Source: DAOUKH01 sp965207995
GTDB taxonomy: Bacteria > Chloroflexota > Dehalococcoidia > SHYB01
NCBI GenBank assembly: GCA_965207995.1
Contig: OZ242299.1
Coordinates: 1,364,001 to 1,428,000 of the forward strand
Length of the DNA stretch: 64,000 bases
Direction of reading: 5' to 3'
Under the pieces are notes generated by a model. The model saw only the letters and a list, made by a program, of their open reading frames with translations, ran no database searches and had not been told where the DNA came from. The position numbers and the translations under genes are program-made. Shown in pieces: positions 42,903-55,100 of the stretch. Every line of letters begins with the position of its first letter. Position 1 is the stretch's first letter.

Positions 42903-43152
42903 CCCCGACCCTCCCCCTCCGGGGGATGGTGAGCGCTCCCGGCAACGCAGACGGCAGCTCAGACCTGGCAGTACCGCCGCGGCGTGGCCGCCTCGTACCG
43001 GTAGGCCTTCCCGTTGCGCCGGTTCCTTGAATCCCAGGCGGCCTTCGCCCTGAACCGCAGCCCTCGGTGCACCTCAAGAGTTGCTGGAGCAAGTACGAGA
43101 CCTTGGTGTTCCGCTTGGAGGCAGATCTCTGCACTTCAGCAAAGCCCGGCGT

Positions 43153-46100
43153 TTAGTCAAGGCTGATAACCAGGTCCTCATGCTTTGGCGTGGTGTTCTT
43201 CCGTTTCCATATCAGAATGAAGGACACGATGGGCCGCGCCAGCAGCGCTGCCAGTATCAGCCATGGCAGCGGTATCAGCCATGAGAGCGAGAACCCCGGC
43301 GATTCTACGAGGGCACTGGTCGTGTCCCACGGGGGCGTGAATCCAGAGCCCGACGGGGGTGCGGGGCTCGGTGTCGGCGTGGAGTCCGGCGGCGGGGTAG
43401 AGCCCGGCGGTGGCGTGGGGCTCGGCGTCGGCGTGGAGTCCGGTGTCGGGGTAGGGCCTGACGGCGGAGTGGGGATCGGTGTCGGTGTGGAGTCCGGCAC
43501 CGGCGTAGAGCCCGGCGATGGCGTGGGGCTCGGTGTCGGCGTGGGGCCCGGCGTCGGGGTGGGGCCTGACGGCGGAGTGGGGCTCGGTGTTGGCGTCGCC
43601 TCCGACGGCGGTGCGTGCGGCGCGGGTGCGTGCGGCACCGGCGGCGTCGGTGCGGGCGGCGCCAGCGGCTCGGGCGTGGGCGTACGCGGCGGCTCAGGCG
43701 TGGGCGTACGCGGCGGCTCGGGCGTGGACGTACGCGGCGGCTCGGGCGTGGACGTCGGCGTCGGCTCCGGTGTGGGCGTCCCCGGCGGCTCCGGTGTGGG
43801 CGTCCCCGGCGGCTCCGGTGTGGGCGTTCCCGGCGGCGCGGGTGTGGGCGTCGTCGGTGGCGGTGTGGGCGTCGGGGCCGGCGGAGGCGGCGGTGGCGGC
43901 CCCCGCGGAGGCGGCGGTGGCGGGTCCCCACTTGTGTCGTCGTCGGCGATCGTCGTGGTGATGGAGCTCGTGCCCAGCGTGGGCGTGGGCCCGCCGCCGC
44001 CGGAGGGGCTAGAGATGCTCACGGTGAAGTTCTCGCCCGTCCCTTCGTCGACGGGGTCCTCGGTGGTGCTCACGGTGAAGGTCTGGGGGCCCGCCGCCGT
44101 CCCGGTGAAGGTGAGGGCGCCCGACGTGGGCGTGTAGTCCGACCCTGCCGTGGCTGTGCCGTCGGCGGTGGTGTAGGAGACGGTCAGGTCTTCAGTCGGC
44201 GTGACGCCCGACGGCAACAGCGACACCGTGTAGGCCGTCGTCGTGTCGCCCTCATTGACCGACGAGGGGCCGCTGATGGAGACGGTAATGGGGTCGCTCG
44301 CGGCTATTGTCGCCGTGGCGCTCCCCGCAGACGTGTCTACCGACAGCTGCGACGACAGCGTCGACGTGATCGTCCCCAAGGTCACCGTGAAGCTCTCGGC
44401 CGGCTCGGACAGCACATCGTCGGTTGCGGTGATGGAGATGGTCTGGGTGGCCCCGGCGGCCGAGTTGGCGGTGAAGGTCACGGTGCCCGAGGTGGCCGAC
44501 AGGTCCGCGGCGACGGCGGCGTCGGTCCCTAGAGGCGCGCTCCACGCCACCTGCACCTCCGCAGCTACCTGCTTGGACAGCGTAACGGTGAAGACCGCCT
44601 CAGCGCCCTCCGAGACGCTCGACGCGGGGCCGGATATGCTCAATGCCGCCCCGTCCAGCTGCTGATTTTGCGCGTGGTCCGTCAGCGTGATTTCGGCCGA
44701 GCTGACCGTCAGGCTTACGGTGGTGGTGCCGGAGACGGTGATGGTCTCGCTTCCTTCCACGGTGTCGTCGTTGGTCGGGTCGATGGTCAGCGTCCCCGTC
44801 CCGTTTGAGGCGTTCGCCGGGATGGTGACGCTAGCAAGGGTCGTGGTCACCGTGTAGTCGGTGTCCTTGGTGGCGGTGCCGCCGAGGGCGCTGATGGTCA
44901 CGACCGTCGCGCCGGGCAGGGTGGCGCCGTTTAGGGTCGCGGTCACCGTCACCGACGTCGCATCGTCGTCCTCCCTTAGGCTGTTGGGGTTGACGCTCAA
45001 GGAAATGTCGGAGGCGTCGTCGTCGTCCTCGATCGTCGTCGTCACCGAGGAACTCGTGTCCACGGTGGGGGCCGGCCCGCCGCTGCCGGACGGGCTCGAG
45101 ATCGTCACCGTGAAGCTCTCACCGGCGCCCTCGTCGATCGTGTCCTGCGTCGTCTGCACCGTGAAGGTCTGCGGCCCCGCCGCCGCGTTGGTGAAGGTCA
45201 GGGTGCCCGCCTTCGCCGTGTAGTCGCTGCCGGCGGTGGCCGTCCCGTTGGACGTGGCGTAGGAGACGGTGAGGGCAGATGTGGGCGTGACGCCGGAGGG
45301 CGACAGGGAGACGGTGTAGTTCGTGGTGGCGTCGCCCTCGTCCACCGTCGACGGGCCGGAGATGTTGATGGTGATCGGGTCGCTCTGGGCGATCGTCGCC
45401 TGGGCGCTGGAGGCCCCGTTCTTCAGGGAGACCTGGGAGGAGAGCGTGGAGGTGATGGCGCCTAAGGTCACCGTGAAGCCCTCCGCCGTCTCCGACAGCG
45501 CGTCGTCGGTGGCCCTGATGGTGATCGTCTGCGTCGCCCCCGCCGCGCTGTTGGCGGCAAAGGTCACCGTGCCCGAGGTCGTCCCCAGGTCTGCGGCTTC
45601 TGCCGTGTCCGCGGCGAGCGGGGCGCTCCACGCCACCGTGACGTCTTTGGCGACCGACTTGGAGAGGGTGACGGTGAAGGTCGCGTCGGATCCCTCGGCC
45701 ACGTTCGCCGTCGGGCCCGTGATGCTGAGCTCCGCGCTGTCCTTGTCCCCTGGCGCCGTGGTCGACTTGTCGTCGTCGGTGAGGGTCACGGTGGCGGCGG
45801 TGACGCCGAGGCCGGACACGGTGGTCGTCCCCGGAATGCTGATGGTCTCGTCGCCCTCGACCACCTGGTCGTCCGTCGGCGTGATGGTGATCGTCCCCGT
45901 GCCCGTGGAGGAGTTGGCGCCTATGGTGATGCCGGCCAGGGAGGTGGCCGTGTAGTCGGTGTCCTTGGTCGCGGTCCCGGCGATGCCGATGGTAACGACG
46001 GTGTCCGACGGCAAGGTGCTGCCGTTCAGGGTGGCCGTCACGGTGACGGACGTTGCGGAGTCGTCCTCGCCCAGGCTGGACGGGCTGGCACTCAGCGTGA

Positions 46101-49100
46101 TGCCCGTCGGCGCGTCGTCGTCGTCCGTGATCGTCGTCGTCTTCGAGGAGCTCGTGCCCAGGGTGGGCGCCGGTCCGCCGCCGCCGGAGGGGCTGGAGAT
46201 GGTGACGGTGAAGGTCTCCCCGGACTCGTCAATCGTGTCCTGCGTCGTCTGCACCGTGAAGGTCTGCGCGCCCGCCGCCGCATTGGTGAAGGTCAGGGTG
46301 CCCGCCTTCGCCGTGTAGTCGCTGCCAGCGGTGGCCGTTCCGTTGGACGTGGCGTAGGAGACGGTGAGGTCGGATGTCGGAGTGACGCCGGAGGGGGACA
46401 GGGAGACGGTGTAGTTCCTCGTCGCGTCACCCTCGTCCACCGTGGAGGGGCCGCTGATGGAGACGGTGATCGGATCGCTCTCGGAAATGGTCGCTGTGGC
46501 GGCGCTCGCCCCGTTCTTCAGGGAGACCTGGGAGGAGAGCGTGGAGGTGATGGCGCCTAAGGTCACCGTGAAGCCCTCCGCCGTCTCCGACAGCGCGTCG
46601 TCGGTGGCCCTGATGGTGATCGTCTGCGTCGCCCCCGCCGCGCTGTTGGCGGCAAAGGTCACCGTGCCCGAGGTCGTCCCCAGGTCTGCGGCTTCTGCCG
46701 TGTCCGCGGCGAGCGGGGCGCTCCACGCCACCGTGACGGACTTGGCCACCGACTTGGACAGGGTGACGGTGAACGTCGCATCGCTCCCTTCCGCCACGTT
46801 CGCCGTCGGACCCGTGATGCTGAGCTCCGCGCTGTCCTTGTCCCCCGGCGCCGTGGTCGACTTGTCGTCGTCGGTGAGGGTCACGGTGGCGGCGGTGACG
46901 CCGAGGCCGGACACGGTGGTCGTCCCCGGAATGCTGATAGTTTCGTCGCCCTCGACCACCTGGTCGTCCGTCGGCGTGATGGTGATCGTCCCCGTGCCCG
47001 TGGAGGAGTTGGCGCCTATGGTGATGCCGGCCAGGGAGGTGGCGGTGTAGTCGGTGTCCTTGGTCGCGGTCCCGGCGAGCGTGCCGATGGTAACGACGGT
47101 GTCCGAAGGCAAGGTGCTGCCGTTCAGGGTGGCCGTCACGGTGATGGACGTTGCGGAGTCGTCCTCGCCGAGGCTGGACGGGCTGGCGGTCAGCGTGATG
47201 CCGGTCGGCGCGGCGTCGTCGTCCGTGATCGTCGTCGTCACCGAGGAGCTCGTGGCCAGCGTGGGCGCCGGCCCGCCGCCGCCGGAGGGGCTGGAGAGGG
47301 TGACGGTGAAGGTCTCCCCGGACTCGTCGATCGTGTCCTCCGTCGTCTGCACCGTGAAGGTCTGCGCGCCCGGGGCCGCGTTGGTGAAGGTCAGCGTCCC
47401 CGACTTGGCCGTGTAGTCGCTGCCGGCGGTGGCCGTCCCGTTGGACGTGGCGTAGGAGACGGTGAGGTCGGATGTCGGCGTGACGCCGGAGGGCGACAGG
47501 GAGACGGTGTAGTTCGTGGTGGCGTCCCCCTCGTCCACCGTCGAGGGGCCGCTGATCGTGACGGTGATCGGGTCGCTCTCTGCGATCGTCGCGGTGGCGC
47601 TGGCGGCCGTGGTCTTGACGTAAACACCGTCGGCTCCGTCGCCGCTAACGGCGCCCAGCACGGCGTCGAAGGTCTCCGCCGACTCCGACAAGGTGTCCTG
47701 AGTTGTGGCGATGGTGAAGGTTTGCGTGGCCCCAGCCCCGGAGTTGGCCGGGAAGGTCACCGTGCCGGAACTGTCCGTGTAGTCTGAGGTCTGAGCAGTT
47801 CTTGGGGCATCGCTCCATGCGACCGTCACCTCCTCCGCCACGTTCCTGGACAGGGTGACGGTGAAGGAGGCGTTGGCGCCCTCTTGTACGTCCGCCGCCG
47901 GCCCGGCGATGCTCAAATACGTCGCCTCGTCGTCATTGATGACGATGACTGTAGAGGTGATTCTCAGTTCTCCGGATCTGCCGCCGACTATGATGGTTTC
48001 GTCGCCCTCGGTGAGGTTGTCGTCTGTAAGGGTGAGTGTCAGGGTGTCGGAGCCGCTGGGCTGTCTTGCCGGGATGGTCACGCTGGCCTGCGACGGGGCG
48101 GTGTAGTCTGAATCGTCCGCGGTGCCTGCCAGGGTGAGTTCAATTTCGACGTCCTCTGACCGCATCATTCCGGAGTAATAGGTGGCTGTTACCGTGAAGG
48201 TAGTGACCCCTGCGCCTTCGTCTACGCTGTCCGGAGCGACGCTTAGCCAGATGTCCGTGGCCCCTATCGAACCGGGCCGGCCGTCATTGGGAGGGTCGCT
48301 GGTGGCATCGTCGTCCGCGATAGTCGTGGTGACCGACGACGTGCCCAGCGTGGGCGCCCGACCGCCGCCGCCTGAAGGGCTGGAGATAGTGACGGTGAAG
48401 GTTTCTACGCGTTCAGCCCGGATATTCTCCGTCGTCTGCACCGTGAAGGTCTGCGACCCCGCCGCCGCTTGCGTGAACGTGAGCGTGCCGGACTTGGCGG
48501 TGTAGTCAGACCCCGCCGTCGCTGTGCCATCCGCCGTGGCGTAGTTCACCGTCAGATCTGCCGTGGGCGTGACGCCCGACGGGCTCAGGGACACCGTGTA
48601 CGTAGCAGCGTCGCCCTCGTCCACCGTGGAGGGGCCGCTGATGGAGACGGTAATAGGGTCGCTCTCTGCGATCGTCGCCGTGGCGCTCCCGGCCGTGGTC
48701 TTGACCCATACCGTGTCCGCCTGGTCGCCGCTATCGGCGCCCAGTGCGACGCTGAAGGTCTCAGACCCCTCCGACAAGTCGTCGTCGGTGACCGCAACGG
48801 TGATGGTCTGCGTGGCCCCAGCCGCGGAGTTGGCCGGGAAGGTGACGGAGCCCGACGTGGCGCCCAAGTCCGCCGCCACCGCGGTGTCCGTGGCAACGGA
48901 CCAAGCGACCGTGACGTCCGCGGCCACGGTTTGCGACAGGGTGACGGTGAAGGAGGCGGTGGCGCCCTCCTGCACGTCCGCCGCCGGCCCGGCGATGCTC
49001 AGATACGTCGATTCGTTGTCGCTGATGGTGATGAGCGCGGGTCCGATCTTCAGGGCTTCGAAGCTGCCGCCGACAAGAATGGTCTCGTCACCCTCGGAAA

Positions 49101-52100
49101 TGTCGTCGTCAATCAGCGTTAGGACAAGGTTGTCGGATCCGCTGGGCTGGCCCGCGGGTATTGTCACGCTGGCCTCTGTGGGACCGGTGTAGTCTGAGCT
49201 GTCCGCCGTTCCTCCCAGGGACAGCGTGATCTCTGTGGCCTCGCTCCGAGTACTTCCGGCGTCGTGAGTCGCCGTCACCGTGAACGTGGTTTCGCCGTCG
49301 CCCTCATTCACGCTGATCGGGTCAACGGTTAGCCGAATGTCTACGCTAGCGGGGATGGAAGGGGACAGAATCTCACCATCGTTGTCCCTGATGGTGGTGG
49401 TGGCGGAGGATGACGTGCCCAGAGAAGGCGTGGGGCCTCCGCCGCCTGTCGGATTGGAGATGGAGGCAGTGAAGTTCTCGGTGTTTTCGGCCAGGATGTC
49501 CTCAGTGGTCTGCACCGTGAAGGTCTTGTCCCCGGCGTCGGTCTGGGTGAAGGTCAGGGTGCCAGAGGTGTCGGTGTAATCGGAGCCGGCTACTGCCGTA
49601 CCGTCGGCGGTGGCGTAATCCACTGTCAGATCCGCTGTGGGCGTAACACCCGACAGCGATACGGTGTACGTGCCGGCGCCTCCCTCAGTCACCTCTCCTG
49701 TAGGCCCGCTGATGGAGATGGTGATGGGGTCGCTCGTGGCGATCGTCGCCGTGGCGCTCCCGGCAGACGTGTCTACCGACACCTGCGACGACAGCGTGGA
49801 GGTAACCGTTCCCAGCGTCACCGTGAAGCTCTCAGCCGTCTCGGAGAGCTGGTCGTCGGTGGCGGTCACGGAGATGGTCTGGGTGGCCCCGGCGGCGGAA
49901 TTCGCGGCAAAGGTCACCGTGCCCGAGGTCGCCCCAAGGTCCGCCGCCACCGCCGCGTCGGTGCCCAGCGGCGCGCTCCACGCCACCTGCACCTCCGCCG
50001 CCACCGCCTTGGAGAGGGTCACTGTGAAGGAGGCGTCGCTCCCCTCCGCTACCGACGACGAGGGGCCGGCTATGCTTAGTTTCGCTCCGTCCAGCCGCTG
50101 ACTGGTAGCGTGGTCCGTCAGCGTGATGTCGGCCGAACTGACCGTCATGTCCGTCGCCGTACCAGAGACGGTGATGGTCTCGTTTCCTTCCACGGTGCCG
50201 TCGTCCGTCGGGTCGATTGTCAGCGTCCCGATACCGTTGGCGGCGTTGGCCGGGATGGTCACGCTGGCAAGGGCGGTGGTCACCGTGTAATCGGTGTCCT
50301 TCGTCGCGGTACCGCCGAGGGCGCTAATGGTCACCACCGTCGCGTTGGCCCGGGTGCCGCTGTCCAGGGTCGCGGTGACAGTGATGGAGGTGGCCTCGGC
50401 ATTCTCCTTCAGGCTGTTGGGGCTGACGCTCAAGGAGATGTCGGAGACGTCGTCGTCGTCGGTAATCGTCGTGGTCACGCTCTTGGTGGTCGCCAGGCTC
50501 GGCGCCGGACCGCCGCCGCCCGACGGGCTGGAGATCGTCACCGTGAAGGTCTCGCCGGTGCCCTCGTCGATCGTGTCCTCGGTGGTCTGCACCGTGAAGG
50601 TCTGCGACCCGGCCGCAGTACTGGTGAAGGTCAGCGTGCCGGACTTGGCGGTGTAGTCCTTCCCCGCCGTCGCCGTCCCGTTCGAGGTCCCGTAGCTCAC
50701 CGTCAGGTCGGCTGTCGGCGTGACGCCGGAGGGGGAGAGGGAGACGGTGTAGTTGGTGGTGGCGTCACCCTCGTCCACGGCGGATGGGCCGGAGATGTTG
50801 ATGGTGATCGGGTCGCTCGCGGCGATTGTCGCGGTGGCCGCCTTCGCCCCGTTCTTCAATGAGATCTGCGACGACACCGTCGAGGTGATGGTGCCCAGGG
50901 TGACGGTGAAGGACTCCGCCGTCTCCGACAGCGCGTCGTCCGTCGCCGCGATGTCGATGTCCTCGGTGGCCCCTGCCGCCGACCCCGCGGCAAACGTCAC
51001 CGTCCCGGAGGTTGGGGAGTAGTCGTCGGTGTTCCCCGTGGCCGCCCACGCCACCGTCACTTCCTTCGACACCGCCGCCGACAGGGTCACCGTGAAGGTC
51101 GCGTCGCTCCCCTCGGAGACGTTCGCGGCTGGCCCGGCGATGCTGAGCTCGGCGCCGTCCTTGTCCCCCGGCGTCGTGGTCGACTTGTCGTCGTCGGTCA
51201 GCGTGATGGTAGCCGAGGTCACGTTGAGGCCGGACACGGTGGTGGTGCCGGGGATGGTGATGGTCTCGTCGCCCTCGACCACTTGATCGTCCGTCGGGGT
51301 GATGGTTAGCGTGCCGGTGCCCTCGGAGGAGTTGGCCGGGATGGTGATGCTGGCCAGGGACGTGGCGGTGTAGTCGGTGTCCTTGGTGGCGGTGCCTGCC
51401 AGCGTGCCGATGGTGACCACGGTTTCGGAGGGCAGGGTGCTGCCGCCGAGGGTGGCGGTGATCGTGATGGATGTTGCGCTGTCGTCCTCGCCGAGGCTGT
51501 TGGGGCTGGCGCTCAGCGTGATGCCGGTCGGCGCGTCGTCGTCGTCGGTGATCGTGGTGGTGACCGACTTCGACGTGGCCAGGCTCGGCGTGGGTCCGCC
51601 GCCGCCCGACGGGCTGGAGATGGTCACGGTGAAGGTCTCGCCGGTGCCCTCGTCGATCGTGTCCTCAGTGGTCTGGACGGTGAAGGTCTGCGAGCCTGCA
51701 GCCGCGTTGGTGAAGGTGAGGGTGCTCGACTTGGCCGTGTAGTCCGTCCCCGCTGTCGCGGTACCGTCGGACGTGGCGTAGGAGACGGTCAGGTCAGATG
51801 TCGGCGTGACGCCGGAGGGGGAGAGGGAGACCGTGTAAGTGGTGGTGGTGTCGCCCTCGTCCACGGCGGATGGGCCGGAGATGTTGATGGTGATGGCGTC
51901 GCTCGCGGCGATGGTGGCCGTGGCCGCCTTCGCGCCGGACTTGAGCGAGATCTGCGACGACACCGTCGAGGTGATGGTGCCCAGGGTGACGGTGAAGGAC
52001 TCCGCCGTCTCCGACAGCGCGTCGTCCGTCGTCGTGATGGTGATCGTCTGGGTTGCGCCCGCCGACGAGTTCGCCGCGAAGGTCACCGTGCCGGAGGTTG

Positions 52101-55100
52101 GGGAGTAGTCGTCGGTGTTCCCCGTGGCCGTCCACGCCACCGTCACTTCCTTCGCCACCGCCGCCGACAAGGTCACCGTGAAGGTCGCGTCGCTCCCCTC
52201 CGAGACGTTGGATGTGGGCCCGGCGATACTGAGCTCCGCGCCGTCCTTGTCCCCCGGCGTCGTGGTCGACTTGTCGTCGTCGGTCAGCGTGATGGTGGCA
52301 TCGCTCACGTCCAGACCCACCTGCGTGGTGGTGGTGCCGGGGATGGTGATGGTCTCGTCGCCCTCGACCACTTGATCGTCCGTCGGGGTGATGGTTAGCG
52401 TGCCGGTGCCCTCGGAGGAGTTGGCCGGGATGGTGATCGTCGCCAGCGACGTGGCGGTGTAGTCGGTGTCCTTGGTAGCCGTGCCGGCGAGGGTGCCGAT
52501 GGTCACCACCGTCTCCGACGGCCGCGTGGTGCCCCCATCGAGGGTGGCCGTCACGGTGACGGGCGTGGCCGCGTCGTCCTCGCCCAGGCTGTTGGGGCTG
52601 GCGCTGAGCGTGATGCTGCTGAGGGCATCGTCGTCATCGGTGATCGTGGTGGTCACCGACTTTGCCGTGCCGAGAGCAGGCGCCGGCCCCCCGCCGCCGG
52701 AAGGGCTAGAGATCGTCACCATGAAGGTCTCATCCGTCTCGTCGAAGGTGTCCTCTGTCGTCTGGACCGTGAAGGTCTGCGACCCCGCCGCCGTACTGGT
52801 GAAGGTCAGCGTCCCAGAGGTGTCGGTGTAGTCGCTGCCCGCCGTCGCCGTCCCGTTGGACGTGGCGTAGGAGACGGTGAGGTCGGATGTGGGCGTGACA
52901 CCGGTGGGGGAAAAGGAAACCGTGTAGGCGGTCGTGGTATCGCCTTCGTCCACCGTCGACGGGCCGGAGATGCTGACGGTGATCGGGTCGCTTTCAGATA
53001 TCGTCGCCGTGGCGGCCTTCGCGCCGTCCTTCAAAGAGATCTGCGACGACAGCGTCGAGGTGATGGCGCCCAGGGTCACCGTGAACGACTCGGCGGTCTC
53101 GGACAACGCATCGTCCGTCGTCGTGATGTCGATGTCCTCGGTGGCCCCTGCCGCCGACCCCGCCGCAAACGTCACCGTCCCGGAGGTTGGGGAGTAGTCG
53201 TCGGTGTTCCCCGTGGCCGCCCACGCCACCGTCACTTCCTTCGACACCGCCGCCGACAGGGTCACCGTGAAGGTCGCGTCAGACCCCTCGGAGACGTTGG
53301 ATGTGGGCCCGGCGATGCTGAGCTCGGCGCTGTCCTTGTCGTCCTCTTCCCCGGGGTCACTGGTGCTTCCGTTGTCGTCCGTCAGCGTGATGGTAGCCGA
53401 GGTCACGCTGAGGCCGGACACGGTGGTGGTGCCGGGGATCGTGATCGTCTCGTCGCCCTCCACCACTTGGTCGTCCGTCGGCGTGATGGTGAGCATGCCC
53501 GTTCCACTGCCCGAGTTGGCCGGAATGGTGATGCTGGCCAGGGAGGTGGTCACCGTGTAGTCAGAATCCTTGGTGGCAGTGCCGGCGAGGGTGCCGATGG
53601 TGACCACGGTGTCAGAGGGCAGAGTGCTGCCGTTCATGGTGGCGGTGACGGTGACGGACGTTGCGCTGTCGTCCTCGCCCAAGCTGTTGGGGCTGGCGCT
53701 CAGCGTGATGCCGGTCGGCGCGTCGTCGTCGTCGGTAATCGTCGTGGTCACGCTCTTGGTGGTCGCCAGGCTCGGCGCGGGTCCGCCGCCGCCCGTGGGG
53801 CTCGATATCGTCACCGTGAAGGTCTCGCCGCTACCCTCGTCGATCGTGTCCTCCGTCGTCTGCACCGTGAACGTCTTGTCGGCGTGGTCCGCCTGCGCGA
53901 ACGTGAGCGTGCCCGACTTGGCTGTGTAGTCAGATCCGGCCGTCGCCGTGCCGTTGGCGGTCGCGTAGGAGACGGTCAGGTCAGATGTCGGCGTCACGCC
54001 GGTGGGCGAGAGGGAGACGGTGTAAGCCGTCGTCTCGTCGCCCTCGTCCACCGTCGACGGGCCGGAGATGCTGACGGTGATCGGGTCGCTTTCAGATATC
54101 GTCGCCGTGGCGGCCTTCGCGCCGTCCTTCAAAGAGATCTGCGACGACAGCGTCGAGGTGATGGCGCCCAGGGTCACCGTGAACGACTCGGCGGTCTCGG
54201 ACAACGCATCGTCCGTCGTCGTGATGTCGATGTCCTCGGTGGCCCCTGCCGCCGACCCCGCCGCAAACGTCACCGTCCCGGAGGTTGGGGAGTAGTCGTC
54301 GGTGTTCCCCGTGGCCGCCCACGCCACCGTCACTTCCTTCGACACCGCCGCCGACAGGGTCACCGTGAAGGTCGCGTCAGACCCCTCGGAGACGTTGGAT
54401 GTGGGCCCGGCGATGCTGAGCTCGGCGCTGTCCTTGTCGTCCTCTTCCCCGGGGTCACTGGTGCTTCCGTTGTCGTCCGTCAGCGTGATGGTAGCCGAGG
54501 TCACGTTGAGGCCGGACACGGTGGTGGTGCCGGGGATGGTGATGGTCTCGTCGCCCTCGACCACTTGGTCGTCCGTCGGCGTGATGGTGATCGTACCGGT
54601 GCCGCTGGAGGTGTTGGCCGGGATGGTGATGCTGGCCAGCGAGGTGGCGGTGTAGTCGGTGTCCTTGGTGGCGGAGCCGGCGAGGGTGCCGATGGTGACC
54701 ACGGTTTCGGAGGGCAGGGTGCTGCCGATCATGGTGGCGGTGACGGTGACGGACGTTGCGGAGTCGTCCTCTCCCAGGCTGTTGGGGCTGGCGCTCAGCG
54801 TGATGCCGGTCGGCGCGGCGTCGTCGTCGGTGATGGTCGTCGAGACTGAGGACGTCCCAAGGGTGGGAGTGGGTCCGCCGCCGCCCGACGGGCTGGAGAT
54901 GGTCACGGTAAACGTCTCGTCGGACTCGTCGATCGTGTCCTCCGTGGTCTGCACCGTGAAGGTCTGCGGGCCAGCGGCCGTCGGGCTGAACGTCAACGTC
55001 TCCGACTTCGCCGTGTAGTCAGTCCCCGCCGTGGCCGTGCCGTCCGAGGTGGCGTAGGAGACGGTCAGGTCGGCCGTCGGCGTCACGCCGGTGGGCGAGA

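Noticed and set aside
42914..42926. CCCCC-TCC-GGGGG hairpin after the SDR gene as a terminator
   Set aside because: The stem is only 5 bp, there is no T-tract, and similar runs are frequent in this GC-rich sequence.
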